Assembly (NCBI GenBank): GCA_905211345.1
Contig: CAJMAO010000005.1
Span: 1 to 58,932, forward strand
DNA: 58,932 nucleotides
Source of the DNA: an uncultured Prevotella sp.
GTDB taxonomy: Bacteria; Bacteroidota; Bacteroidia; Bacteroidales; Bacteroidaceae
Reading direction: 5' to 3'
Shown here: positions 35,332 through 44,215 of the stretch, one piece after another
Layout: each line of letters opens with the position of its first letter
Numbering within the stretch: position 1 is the first letter of the stretch
The notes under the pieces: model-generated
The model's database searches: none
Seen by the model: the letters and a program-made list of their open reading frames with translations, nothing else
What the model was told of the DNA's origin: nothing
Position numbers and translations under genes: made by a program

Positions 35332-37176
35332 ATGAAATTGCTTGACAAGATAGGCCGCGCCTTTTCGGCCGTCCTGAAGCCGCTTGAGGGCTACGGGGCG
35401 TTCGTTGTCTTCATGTACGTATTGGGCTTGGTGGCCGTCTATGCGGTGGTTCCGGCCAAGCGCGGGCACCACGCTTACGGGCTGGCTCCCGAGGAACTGC
35501 TGGTCGACGTGTGCCTGCTGACCCTGCTGCTGTGGGCGTTGCCGCGCAAGGCTGGCCTGTGGCTGAAGCGCGCCATGTACGCCGTGGCTTACCTTGTGGC
35601 ATTTATCGACGTGTATTGCTTCGTCAAGTTCGACACCACGATAACGCCCACCATGCTGCTGCTCGTGGGCGAAACCAACAGCGACGAGGCCGCCGAGTTC
35701 GTAGAATCATACATGTCGTTCAACGTGCTGTTCAGCCGCGTGGGGCGCGTCCTGCTCGTAATGCTTGCGCATATCGCGTGGACTGTGCTATGGAACCGTG
35801 AAAAGCGAAAAGTGAAAAGTGGGAAATCCATTACCAAAAGAGCACTTGGATTCTTCAATCTTCAATCTTCAACCTTCACTTCATGGCTGCCGAAGGCCAA
35901 GCCTTGGCTCGGCCTCGCCGTGATAGCCGTGTTCATTTATTGCGCCGTAGCGGGCTGGAGCAACAAGGCGGCGTTCGTCCGCCTGATGTCATACGACAAC
36001 ATCGGCGACGTAGAGCACGAGCTTACCAAGAAACACTGCGCCGTGATGTTCCACCCAGTCTACCGCCTCATTTTCAGCGTTTACGCCAACGGGCTTACGG
36101 CGAAACAGGTAGACAAGCTCATTGACAACATCGACAAGGCCGTGGTAGACAGCTGCTCGTACCGCAGCAAGAACATAGTGCTCATCATAGGCGAGAGCTA
36201 CAACCGCCATCACGCAAGCCTCTACGGCTACGGACAGCCTACCACGCCGCGTCAGGACGAGCGCGCAAAGAGGGGCAGGCTTGTGCCTTTCACCGATGTC
36301 GTGGCGCCGTGGAACCTCACGAGCTTCGTCTTCAAGTACCTTTTCTCGCTTTACACCGTGGGCGACAAGGGCGAGTGGTGCGACTATCCGCTGTTCCCCG
36401 AGCTGTTCCGCAAGGCCGGTTACCACGTCACTTTCATGACAAACCAGTTCCTGCCGCAGGCCAAGGAAGCCGTCTACGACTTCAGCGGGGGCTTCTTCCT
36501 CAACAACCCAACGTTGAGCAAGGCCATGTTCGACACGCGCAACAGCCGCCTCTACCGCTTCGACGAAAGCCTGCTGGGCGAATACGACAGGCTGGAAAAG
36601 GAGAATAAGGAGAACAATCTTATCATATTCCACCTGAAAGGGCAGCACGTGGATTACCGCACACGCTTTCCCCGCGGGCGGCGACACTTCAACCCGGAAG
36701 ACTACGAGCGCCCCGACCTCAAGCAGAAGGAACTGCGCGTATTGGCCGATTACGACAACGCGATACTTTACAACGACTCGGTTGTAGACCAGATAATACG
36801 CCGCTTCGAGGACGACGACGCCATCATTCTATACGTGCCCGACCACGGAGAGGAGTGTTACGGCGATGGCGTTCATTTCTACGGGCGTATGCACTCGGCC
36901 GAAATCACAGCCCGCCTTGCCCACGAGGAGTTCGACATTCCGTTCTGGATATGGTGCTCCCATGAATACATGGTGAACCATCCGCAGTTATACGCCGACA
37001 TACGGAAGGCCCGCGACCGTCGCTACATGACCGACGCGCTGCCCCACCTGCTGCTTTACCTCGCCGGAATAAGCTCGCCCCACTACCGCGACGACCTCAA
37101 CGTGCTCAGTCCCGGATACAACGAGGCGCGCCCGAGGATACTCAAGAACACTACGGATTATGACAAACTGGAGTGA
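35332..37176 (+). CDS. EptA/LTA-synthase-type phosphotransferase, sulfatase fold
   Basis: A 614-residue inner-membrane enzyme that probably transfers phosphoethanolamine or a similar group to lipid A or a glycan. Four or five membrane helices fill residues about 20-215. The periplasmic alkaline-phosphatase fold begins at NIVLIIGESYNRHHASLYGYG (metal Glu near 288), has the likely Thr nucleophile near 330 (PWNLTSFVFKYLFSLY) and the metal site VPDHGEECYGDG further on. Codons 156-183 are translated from a simple-repeat insertion (35798-35880) in a loop between membrane helices. It opens the surface-glycan region. Confidence 0.85.
   Translation: MKLLDKIGRAFSAVLKPLEGYGAFVVFMYVLGLVAVYAVVPAKRGHHAYGLAPEELLVDVCLLTLLLWALPRKAGLWLKRAMYAVAYLVAFIDVYCFVKFDTTITPTMLLLVGETNSDEAAEFVESYMSFNVLFSRVGRVLLVMLAHIAWTVLWNREKRKVKSGKSITKRALGFFNLQSSTFTSWLPKAKPWLGLAVIAVFIYCAVAGWSNKAAFVRLMSYDNIGDVEHELTKKHCAVMFHPVYRLIFSVYANGLTAKQVDKLIDNIDKAVVDSCSYRSKNIVLIIGESYNRHHASLYGYGQPTTPRQDERAKRGRLVPFTDVVAPWNLTSFVFKYLFSLYTVGDKGEWCDYPLFPELFRKAGYHVTFMTNQFLPQAKEAVYDFSGGFFLNNPTLSKAMFDTRNSRLYRFDESLLGEYDRLEKENKENNLIIFHLKGQHVDYRTRFPRGRRHFNPEDYERPDLKQKELRVLADYDNAILYNDSVVDQIIRRFEDDDAIILYVPDHGEECYGDGVHFYGRMHSAEITARLAHEEFDIPFWIWCSHEYMVNHPQLYADIRKARDRRYMTDALPHLLLYLAGISSPHYRDDLNVLSPGYNEARPRILKNTTDYDKLE
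35798..35880. repeat. Repeat-derived in-frame insertion inside the membrane transferase gene
   Basis: Short tandem words GAAAAG(T/C) (35798-35821) and TTCAATC/TTCAACC (35851-35878) resemble intergenic repeats of Bacteroidota and are translated as EKRKVKSGKS...FFNLQSSTFTSW. Confidence 0.6.
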
Positions 37177-37198
37177 AACAGCTGTACAAAAGACACCT

Positions 37199-37533
37199 GA
37201 CACCCACCCCAGCCCTCCCGAAGGGAGGGAGTTTGAAATGCCTTTAGTGGTGGCGTATTGGGCATATCAGGCTCATCTGTCCCATCGGGCTTTACCGTCG
37301 GTTTTGCAAAAGGCCGTCAACCGCCTTGCAAAAGACCATCTTTCAGAGGCTAAAAGACCGCGTTTTGCACGGTAAAATGCGGCAAATGAGTAAATGGTTG
37401 ACTGTCAACGGATTGACTAAAGGCAAGCAAGCGGCGTAAAAACCGCCTTAAAATATAATAAAAGTAATGATAAAATCACCTGCAAACGCACATCAAACTC
37501 CCTCCCTTTGGGAGGGTTGGGGTAGGTGTTAAA
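37199..37533. repeat. Inverted REP-like pair enclosing array copy 7
   Basis: The left module at 37199-37242 (ACACCCACCCCAGCC...GAGTTTGAAATG) and right module at 37490-37533 (ACATCAAACTCCCTCCCTTT...GGTAGGTGTTAAA) frame the gap. The right module ends 10 bp before the next ATG. Confidence 0.85.
37302..37385. repeat. Four-unit AAAG...CTTT array (copy 7)
   Basis: The most degenerate copy: TTACCGTCGGTTTT, AAAGGCCGTCAACC, AAAGACCATCTTT and AAAGACCGCGTTTT, still at 22-23 bp spacing. Confidence 0.75.
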
Positions 37534-37543
37534 CGACGAAACA

Positions 37544-38608
37544 ATGACCAACTCCTTATTAACCCTCGCCGAATCGAAGGCTCTCCGCGGCATCGCCATA
37601 CTCGGCATAATGCTTCATAACTACTGCCACTTCCTCGGCTTCGCCGTCAAGGAGAACGAATATACGTTTACGGCGGCCAAGCCGCAGATGCTGTGGGACA
37701 GGTTGACGGCGCTCGACCACAATCTGCTAATCCACCTGCTGTCGTTCTTCGGGCATTACGGCGTGCCGGTGTTCCTGTTCATCAGCGGCTTCGGCCTTGT
37801 ATGCAAGTACGAGCATAGCACGCCGCAGAGGGTGCGGGCGGTGCCTTTCGTGGCCTACCATTACATGAAACTGCTGCGCCTGATGTTTCTCGGCTACGTG
37901 GCGTTCGCCGTCGTAAGCTACCTGCATCCGCACGGATACCACGGCTATACGGCAGGGCGTGTAGCGGCGCAGCTGCTCATGTATATCAACATACTGCCCG
38001 ACCCCGACCATATTATCAAGCCCGGGCCTTACTGGTTCTTCGGCCTCATGCTGCAGCTTTACATCGTCTACAGGCTGCTTATATACCGGCAGAAAACATC
38101 AAACGTACTTGCTCTGATAGCCATTTGCTGGGTGGCGCAGGCCATGTTCACGCCAGAGAGCGACCCGGGGGGCGAAACTCTCAACCGCATACGCTACAAC
38201 TTCGTAGGCGGGATGCTGCCCTTCGGCGCGGGAGTGCTCTACGCACGCCATGGCAGGGAGCTGTCGACAAGGGCTTACCTTGCGGTGGCCGCGGTGTCGG
38301 CCGTAGCCGTATTCGCCGGTAGCTACGCCTTCCAGTCGTGGCTGTGGGTGCCGCTGTTCGTGGTGACGGGCGCCGTGGCCACGATAAGACTTGTCCCTGA
38401 AAAGGCGCTGAAGCCGCTGGTGTGGTTCGGGGCAATATCCTCCGCGCTGTTCGTAGTCCACCCGATAACGCGCGAGATAATAATAAAGATGTCTTACCGG
38501 GGGCAGGTTTACACCGGACTCATAGTCTACGTCATTGCCTCCCTGCTGCTGGCGTGGCTGTTCAAGCTGGCGTTCCGCTACATCCCTAAACCCCGACTGC
38601 GATTATGA
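37544..38608 (+). CDS. Acyltransferase-3 family membrane protein
   Basis: A 354-residue, roughly ten-helix membrane protein of the OafA/acyltransferase-3 type, which acetylates or otherwise acylates surface glycans. The family Arg-His pair is visible near the start (LRGIAILGIMLHNYCHF). I start at the ATG 37544; a GTG six codons upstream lies inside the repeat. The stop overlaps the next start as ATGA, so the two acyltransferases are translated together and may act on different positions of one glycan. Confidence 0.88.
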   Translation: MTNSLLTLAESKALRGIAILGIMLHNYCHFLGFAVKENEYTFTAAKPQMLWDRLTALDHNLLIHLLSFFGHYGVPVFLFISGFGLVCKYEHSTPQRVRAVPFVAYHYMKLLRLMFLGYVAFAVVSYLHPHGYHGYTAGRVAAQLLMYINILPDPDHIIKPGPYWFFGLMLQLYIVYRLLIYRQKTSNVLALIAICWVAQAMFTPESDPGGETLNRIRYNFVGGMLPFGAGVLYARHGRELSTRAYLAVAAVSAVAVFAGSYAFQSWLWVPLFVVTGAVATIRLVPEKALKPLVWFGAISSALFVVHPITREIIIKMSYRGQVYTGLIVYVIASLLLAWLFKLAFRYIPKPRLRL

Positions 38609-39597
38609 AAAAGCCTATCGAACTTGCCGGCATAAGCCGTTACCGCGGCGAACTGATGGGACTGGCCATGCTGTTCGTCATGTTCTTCCACGTATGGATG
38701 CCTAAAAGCAACCCCATGTACGGCCTAGTGCGCTGCGGCAACGTGGGAGTGGACATCTTCCTGCTGCTCAGCGGCGTGGGGCTTTGGTTCTCGTGGACTA
38801 AGAATCCGTCGCTGAAGCACTTCTTCAAACGGCGCTACCTGCGCGTATATCCTGCTTGGCTGGTCATCGCCTGCCTGTTTTACATTCCCAATTACCTTAA
38901 CACCCCGGGCGGCGGTTACAGCCCCGACGTGCCCAACCTCGTAGCCAACATACTCATAGGCTGGAGCTTCTGGCGCGTCGACGACCTCACGTTTTGGTTC
39001 ATCCCGGCGATAATGATGCTCTATACGCTGGCTCCCGCCTACATGGTTCTCATACAGAAGCATCCCGCCTACCGCTGGATGCCCGTCGTGGCAATGGTGT
39101 TGGCTGTCATGGTGCAGTACTATCCGCCGGTGCACGGAGCAGTAGGCCACCTCGAAATATTCTTCAGCCGCATCCCGATATTCCTCATCGGCGTAAACCT
39201 CGGGGCGTGGGTCAAGGAGCGGCGCACGCTCGAAGGCGCGTCAATATGGCTCATAGCCGTGGCTTTCGTGATGAGCCTTGCCATGTGCGTGGAGTTCGAG
39301 CAGTCGTGGCGCGGCCGCTTTCCGCTGTTCCTAGAGCGCATGGTATACATACCCCTGACGCTCTCCTCCGTGGTGCTGCTGGTCCAAATGTTACGCCATA
39401 CGCCGCAGCGTGTGCGCCGCGCGCTGGCTTTCGTGGGCACGATAAGCCTCGAGCTGTATCTCATACACATACAGTTCGTCATGAAATACATCACGCCTTA
39501 CCACCTAGGCTACTGCCTCACGGCTCTTGTAATGATAGCCGTGTCGATAGTGTTGGCGTGGATCCTGCACAAGGTTTTAGGGAAAATAACGGGCTGA
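38605..39597 (+). CDS. Acyltransferase-3 family membrane protein
   Basis: A 330-residue multi-pass protein of the same family as its upstream neighbour but not a close copy. ISRYRGELMGLAMLFVMFFHVWMP carries the conserved Arg and His, and VDIFLLLSGVGLWFS is the typical second helix. It overlaps the previous gene by 4 bp. Likely adds an acyl (often acetyl) group from the cytoplasmic side to a membrane-bound glycan. Confidence 0.88.
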   Translation: MKKPIELAGISRYRGELMGLAMLFVMFFHVWMPKSNPMYGLVRCGNVGVDIFLLLSGVGLWFSWTKNPSLKHFFKRRYLRVYPAWLVIACLFYIPNYLNTPGGGYSPDVPNLVANILIGWSFWRVDDLTFWFIPAIMMLYTLAPAYMVLIQKHPAYRWMPVVAMVLAVMVQYYPPVHGAVGHLEIFFSRIPIFLIGVNLGAWVKERRTLEGASIWLIAVAFVMSLAMCVEFEQSWRGRFPLFLERMVYIPLTLSSVVLLVQMLRHTPQRVRRALAFVGTISLELYLIHIQFVMKYITPYHLGYCLTALVMIAVSIVLAWILHKVLGKITG

Positions 39598-39617
39598 AAA
39601 AGAGCCACACAGACCAA

Positions 39618-39928
39618 CAAACCCACCCCCAGCCCTCCTAACACCCACCCCAGCCCTCCCGAAGGGAGGGAGCTTGATGTGCATTGCAGGATGTGCGGGG
39701 TTGTGAAAGACGGCAAATGGCGTTGCAAAAGGCCGTCAATCGCAATGTAAAAGGCCACCTTTTGGAGGCTAAAAGGTGGCATATTGGAAAGCAGCTGATA
39801 CTCAGTCAGTTAGCAAAGCGCATGTTTTGAAGCAAAACTTATGCCGCGACCATGGCGACAACTATACATGGCCGACCCGCAAAAACATTCCAAGCTCCCT
39901 CCCTTCGGGAGGGCTGGGGTGGGTGTCA
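39618..39928. repeat. Inverted REP-like modules enclosing array copy 8
   Basis: A partial plus a full left module (39618-39682) and a right module (39887-39928, CCAAGCTCCCTCCCTTCGGG...GGGTGTC) frame the 395-bp gap. No gene is seen inside. Confidence 0.85.
39702..39788. repeat. Four-unit AAAG...CTTT array (copy 8)
   Basis: Units AAAGACGGCAAATGG, AAAGGCCGTCAATCG, AAAGGCCACCTTTTG and AAAGGTGGCATATTGG at 22-23 bp spacing. Confidence 0.8.
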
Positions 39929-39992
39929 GGTGGCTGAATGGCGGTTATTGGTTGGCCACGTAGCGGGTTTCCGCTTATAAATTTATTGGAAT

Positions 39993-40877
39993 ATGAACAA
40001 CATCATACGACTTATCCGTCCGCAGCAGTGGATTAAAAACGTGTTCGTGCTGATGCCGATGTTCTTCGGCGGCAGCCTGCTCAACCCCGGCGACATACTC
40101 GCTTCGGTGCTGGCGTTCCTCGCGTTCAGCTTCACATCATCGTCAGTGTACTGCTTAAACGACATAAACGACATCGAGGCCGACCGCCGCCACCCCGTAA
40201 AATGCCGCCGGCCGCTGGCCTCCGGGGCGTTGCCTGTAAGCGCGGCGTGGGGCTTAATGGCACTGATGCTTGCGCTTGCGGCGGCCGTCGTAGTCCTGCT
40301 TGGCGACAAAAGCCACGCGCTGAAAGTGGGCTGCGTACTGCTGTTTTACTACATAATGAACATCTGTTACTGCGTAAAACTGAAACAATACGCCATCATC
40401 GACGTATGCATCGTAGCCTTCGGCTTCGTGCTGAGGACGCTCGCGGGAGGCTTCGCCACCGGCATCGTGCTGAGCAAGTGGCTGGTGCTCATGACATTCC
40501 TGCTCACGCTTTTCCTGTCGCTGGCCAAACGCAGGGACGACGTTTTGCGCATGAACGCCACCGGAGAGCCGCCCCGCAAGAACACGATACGTTACAACCT
40601 GACCTTCATCAACCAAGCCATCACCATGACGGCCACCGTCACTTTGGTATGTTACATCATGTACACGGTGTCGCCGGAGGTGGCCGACCGCTTCGGCTCC
40701 AACCTGCTTTACCTCACTTCGGTGTTCGTGCTGCTCGGCCTGCTGAGGTACATGCAGCTCACCGTTGTCGACGAAAAGAGTGGCGACCCCACCAAGATGA
40801 TGCTCCGCGACAGGTTCACCCAGCTCGTCGTTGCGGCCTGGGCACTCACGTTTGCGGTGATGATATATGTTAAGTGA
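39993..40877 (+). CDS. UbiA-family polyprenyl-phosphate phosphoribosyltransferase
   Basis: A 294-residue membrane prenyltransferase-fold enzyme of the decaprenyl-phosphate phosphoribosyltransferase type, which moves 5-phosphoribose from PRPP to polyprenyl phosphate. The Asp-rich motif is NDINDIEADRRHP with the PL(A)SG that follows, and the second motif is LSLAKRRDDVL. The N-terminus RLIRPQQWIKNVFVLMP is typical. A HAD phosphatase follows immediately, as expected for removing the 5-phosphate, then a multi-pass protein. In mycobacteria the product feeds arabinan; here the end use is unknown. Confidence 0.85.
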   Translation: MNNIIRLIRPQQWIKNVFVLMPMFFGGSLLNPGDILASVLAFLAFSFTSSSVYCLNDINDIEADRRHPVKCRRPLASGALPVSAAWGLMALMLALAAAVVVLLGDKSHALKVGCVLLFYYIMNICYCVKLKQYAIIDVCIVAFGFVLRTLAGGFATGIVLSKWLVLMTFLLTLFLSLAKRRDDVLRMNATGEPPRKNTIRYNLTFINQAITMTATVTLVCYIMYTVSPEVADRFGSNLLYLTSVFVLLGLLRYMQLTVVDEKSGDPTKMMLRDRFTQLVVAAWALTFAVMIYVK

Positions 40878-40886
40878 ATAGTGAAC

Positions 40887-41003
40887 AACCCACCCCGGCC
40901 CTCCCTAAGGGAGGGAGTCTAATTACTCATTGCTTCCAATCATGCTTATATAGCAAAAAAAAATATCAAACTTCCTCCCTTAGGGAGGGCCGGGGTGGGT
41001 GCT
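40887..41003. repeat. Closely spaced inverted REP-like pair
   Basis: The left module (40887-40925) and right module (40963-41003), only about 37 bp apart, fill the gap between the UbiA and HAD genes. The right one ends 2 bp before the HAD ATG. Confidence 0.85.
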
Positions 41004-41005
41004 GA

Positions 41006-41644
41006 ATGAAATATTATTATACAATGACCGACATCGACATAAGCAAATATTCGCTGGGAAAGATTTATGCGTTCGACTTCGACGGCACGCTGACGCGCCG
41101 CGACACGCTCTTGGAATTCATCCTGTTCGCAAAGGGGCTGAAGGCTTTCCTGCTGTGCTTTCTGCGCTACTCGCCATTGCTGGTGCTTATGAAAGCGGGG
41201 CTTTACCCTAACTGGAAAGCCAAGCAGCGCGTGTTCTCCCACTGCTTCAAGGGCATGACTGAGGAAGGTTTCAACGCCCTCTGCGCACGCTTCGCAAAAG
41301 AAAAAGCCGGCCTCTTGCGCCCCAAAGGCATGCAAAAGCTGCGCGAAGTGCTGGCCGAAGGCGGCAAGGCGGTAATCATAAGCGCAAGCGTAAACAACTG
41401 GGTGGAGCCTTTCTTCGCCGGGATGGGCGGCATCTACGTGGTTGGAACGATGATCGGCGTGAGCGAAGGCAGGCTCACCGGCCGCTTCGCCACCAAGAAC
41501 TGCTATGGCGGCGAGAAAGTGAAACGCCTGCTGCAGCTCTACCCCGAGCGCACGCAATACTGGCTGACGGCCTACGGCGACAGCCGGGGCGACTTCGAAC
41601 TGCTCGACTTCGCCGACGAGGCTTACTATAAACCGTTCAAATAA
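41006..41644 (+). CDS. HAD-IB family phosphatase
   Basis: A 212-residue haloacid-dehalogenase-type phosphatase with all motifs: FDFDGTLTRRDT (nucleophile Asp), VIISASVNNW (Ser), a Lys near TKNCYGGEKVKRL, and YGDSRGDFELLDFADEAYY. An alternative ATG lies six codons in. HAD phosphatases are often next to, or fused with, UbiA-type phosphoribosyltransferases, so the likely substrate is polyprenyl-phosphoribose-5-phosphate. A phosphoserine-phosphatase role is less likely in this context. Confidence 0.85.
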   Translation: MKYYYTMTDIDISKYSLGKIYAFDFDGTLTRRDTLLEFILFAKGLKAFLLCFLRYSPLLVLMKAGLYPNWKAKQRVFSHCFKGMTEEGFNALCARFAKEKAGLLRPKGMQKLREVLAEGGKAVIISASVNNWVEPFFAGMGGIYVVGTMIGVSEGRLTGRFATKNCYGGEKVKRLLQLYPERTQYWLTAYGDSRGDFELLDFADEAYYKPFK

Positions 41645-41672
41645 ATATGGGAAGTAAAAAGAATAAAAAACT

Positions 41673-43109
41673 ATGAAGAAACTGTTAAGAATGTTCAAGG
41701 TCAGGCGTGAAGAATGGCTTGCGGCGGCCTTTACGCTGGTAATGCTCGTGTGTCTGCACGTATTGCTTACCGCCCGTTATTACGACCTGTTCGCCCACTC
41801 ATGGCTAAACCATTGGAGCTTGTTCATCAAGAACTTCGCGGTGTCGGGCTTCGACCCCATCACCTACTCGGCCGTGACCCACTGGGACACCTCGTACAAC
41901 GTATACCGCCACCCCTTGCTGGCCTTCATGGTATGGCCGATGTCCGTGTTGAACGGCTGGCTCATCAACCTGACCGGCCTCAACCTAGTGCAGTTCATAG
42001 TGGCCGTGCCGCTGCTGCTGTGCTCCTTTTACACGTTCATCTTCATGTTCCGCATATTCAGGGACATCATACGGCTGCGCCCTTTCGACTCGGCCTTGCT
42101 CTCTACGATGACCTTCTCGATGGCCTACGTCATGGTGTCGGCCGTCGTGCCCGACCATTTCGGCGTCTCCATGTTCCTGCTTGTATTCACCATTTACGTC
42201 TCGGGACTGAAGATGCAGGCCGGCACGCAGTTTAAGATATGGCAGACCGTCATACTGTTTTTCGCCACCGCGGGCATCACTCTCAGCAACGGAGTTAAAA
42301 CTTACATATATTCGCTGTTCACCAACGGCAGGAAATTCTTCCGCCCTAAATACTTCCTGTTCGCCGTGCTGCTGCCCGCGGCGCTGATATGGAGCTTCGC
42401 GCGGTGGGAATACCGCACATTCGTGCTGCCTAAGGAGAAAGCCCGCCACGAGCTGCGCACGATGAAAAGCGACCAGCTGCGCCAACGCCTGTTCAAGGCT
42501 TTCAAGGACACTACGTCGCTGAAAGACAGCGTCGAGATACAAAAGGCTTTCGACCGGTACATCAAGGGGCGCATACACGCCAAGTACGTGCGTGACCATA
42601 AGCAGCCGTGGAACCGCCATACGGGCAAGCCTATAGGCAAAGGCGAATTCTCAAGATGGACCGACATCAGCACGCCGCGCATGGCTTCGGCCGTTGAAAA
42701 CCTGTTCGGCGAGTCGATACAGCTGCACCCAGACTACCTGCTGGGCGACACCCTGCGTGGCCGCCCCGTGCTTGTAAGATACCGCTGGGCGGCAAACTAC
42801 GTGGTGGAAGGGTTGCTGGTGCTGCTGTTCGCCGCCGGAATATGGTACGGACGGCGGTCGCGCTTCCTGTGGATGGCGCTCGGCGGCTTCGCCTTCGACC
42901 TCATACTGCACTTCGGCTTGGGCTTCGGAATAAACGAAGTGTACATCATGGGCGCCCACTGGCTGTTCGTAATGCCCATCGCGATGGGCTTCCTCGTCAA
43001 GGCGTTCGAGAACAACCGCCTCGCCACATGGCTGCGCGGACTGCTCACCGTGCTTACGGCATGGCTCTTGGGGTATAACCTTACGCTGTTCATAGGTTAT
43101 CTTTTATGA
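41673..43109 (+). CDS. Multi-pass membrane protein, DUF6080/GT-C-like
   Basis: A 478-residue protein with about ten predicted membrane helices and a soluble loop at roughly 250-350. The N-terminus EEWLAAAFTLVMLVCLHVLL is followed by an extracytoplasmic loop with acidic residues (FDPITYSAVTHWDTSYN, then YRHPLLAFM). This layout is typical of GT-C enzymes that use polyprenyl-phosphate sugars. I think it belongs to DUF6080 but cannot confirm it. It follows the UbiA-HAD pair, which could supply its donor, and overlaps the next GT2 gene by 4 bp. Confidence 0.65.
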   Translation: MKKLLRMFKVRREEWLAAAFTLVMLVCLHVLLTARYYDLFAHSWLNHWSLFIKNFAVSGFDPITYSAVTHWDTSYNVYRHPLLAFMVWPMSVLNGWLINLTGLNLVQFIVAVPLLLCSFYTFIFMFRIFRDIIRLRPFDSALLSTMTFSMAYVMVSAVVPDHFGVSMFLLVFTIYVSGLKMQAGTQFKIWQTVILFFATAGITLSNGVKTYIYSLFTNGRKFFRPKYFLFAVLLPAALIWSFARWEYRTFVLPKEKARHELRTMKSDQLRQRLFKAFKDTTSLKDSVEIQKAFDRYIKGRIHAKYVRDHKQPWNRHTGKPIGKGEFSRWTDISTPRMASAVENLFGESIQLHPDYLLGDTLRGRPVLVRYRWAANYVVEGLLVLLFAAGIWYGRRSRFLWMALGGFAFDLILHFGLGFGINEVYIMGAHWLFVMPIAMGFLVKAFENNRLATWLRGLLTVLTAWLLGYNLTLFIGYLL

Positions 43110-44065
43110 AAATATCAGTGCTCGTACCCGTCTACGGGGTGGAGAAATACATCGGGCGTTGCGCCGAGTCGCTGTTCGGCCAGACGTATGACGACTTGGA
43201 GTACGTGTTCGTCGACGACTGCACGCCCGACAGTTCAATAGGCGTATTGCGCTCGGTCATGGAGCGGTGGCCGCGGCGCGCGGCGCAGACGCGCATCCTG
43301 CGCAACGACACAAACCGCGGCATAGGCTACGTAAGGCAACGGCTTCTTGACGAATGTACGGGCGACTGCCTTACGTTCGTCGACAGCGACGACTACATGC
43401 CGCCGCGCGCAATAGAGCTGCTGGCGGCCGAAATGGAGCGCAGCGGTGCCGACGTGGTAGACGGCGGATGGCAGAGGGTGACGCGCGATGGCGTCTCTAC
43501 CGTAACGCCTCCGTGCCACGAGCGCGACAGGCGGCGCTATCTGTCGATGCTGCTGTGCCAGAACGTTGTGGCCCACGACATGTGGGCGCGCCTCTACAGG
43601 CGGCGGCTGTTCACGGATAACGGCATCAGGCTGGTGCCGGGCATCGACTTTTCAGAAGACTTTTCAGTAATGGCGCGCGTCATGTTCTACGCCCGCCGCT
43701 CGTTCATCGACGATTCCGTGTACTGCTACAGCGACGAGAACGCCGCGTCGTACACCAACACCACGTCGGCAAAGCACGTCAGGTCGTACCTGCGGTCGAG
43801 CCGGGTGGTGCTCGACTTCTTCACCGCCAACGACCCCGGCGGGCGCTACCTGACATCCCTGCAAATAGGAATGACCGACACGCTGCGCACCATGCGCCGC
43901 CTAGGCTGCGGCTTCGGCGAGCTTGACAGGCTGCTGGGCTACAAGCCGCGGGGTGCGGTATTCCGCCTGCTGGCCGCCATGTTCCGCGGCAAATGCCCGT
44001 ATAAAGTGGCCGAGGCGGCCTATCTCGCCGTAAGGAAGGCTTACGTGTCGTCAATGCTTCCGTAA
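43106..44065 (+). CDS. Glycosyltransferase family 2
   Basis: A 319-residue GT-A enzyme that adds one sugar in the cytoplasm. It begins ISVLVPVYGVEKYIGRCAESL, has the nucleotide contact VDDCTPDSS, the DxD-type metal site FVDSDDYMPP, and WARLYRRRLF with the likely catalytic Asp/Glu in the following DFSEDFSV. It overlaps the upstream membrane protein (ATGA). Donor and acceptor unknown. Confidence 0.93.
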   Translation: MKISVLVPVYGVEKYIGRCAESLFGQTYDDLEYVFVDDCTPDSSIGVLRSVMERWPRRAAQTRILRNDTNRGIGYVRQRLLDECTGDCLTFVDSDDYMPPRAIELLAAEMERSGADVVDGGWQRVTRDGVSTVTPPCHERDRRRYLSMLLCQNVVAHDMWARLYRRRLFTDNGIRLVPGIDFSEDFSVMARVMFYARRSFIDDSVYCYSDENAASYTNTTSAKHVRSYLRSSRVVLDFFTANDPGGRYLTSLQIGMTDTLRTMRRLGCGFGELDRLLGYKPRGAVFRLLAAMFRGKCPYKVAEAAYLAVRKAYVSSMLP

Positions 44066-44096
44066 CACATTGATTTCCAATATATTACATACACCG

Positions 44097-44186
44097 TTGC
44101 AAAAGGCCGCCTTTTAGCTTACAAAAGGTGGCCTTTTGCACGCTGATTTGCCGTCTTTCACAAGGTAAAAGATGGCCTTTCGCAAA
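44097..44186. repeat. Four-unit AAAG...CTTT array (copy 9)
   Basis: Units AAAGGCCGCCTTTT, AAAGGTGGCCTTTT, a degenerate TTTGCCGTCTTT and AAAGATGGCCTTT. The last unit ends 13 bp before the TATCTTTG box of the next gene (44195-44202), whose start codon is at 44216. Confidence 0.85.
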
Positions 44187-44215
44187 ATAATGCGTATCTT
44201 TGCATTGCACAATAT

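Noticed and set aside
43485..43501. Piece of the GTAGAGACGC repeat family within the GT2 gene
   Set aside because: Only about 15 bp match, there is no second arm, and the protein sequence is uninterrupted there.
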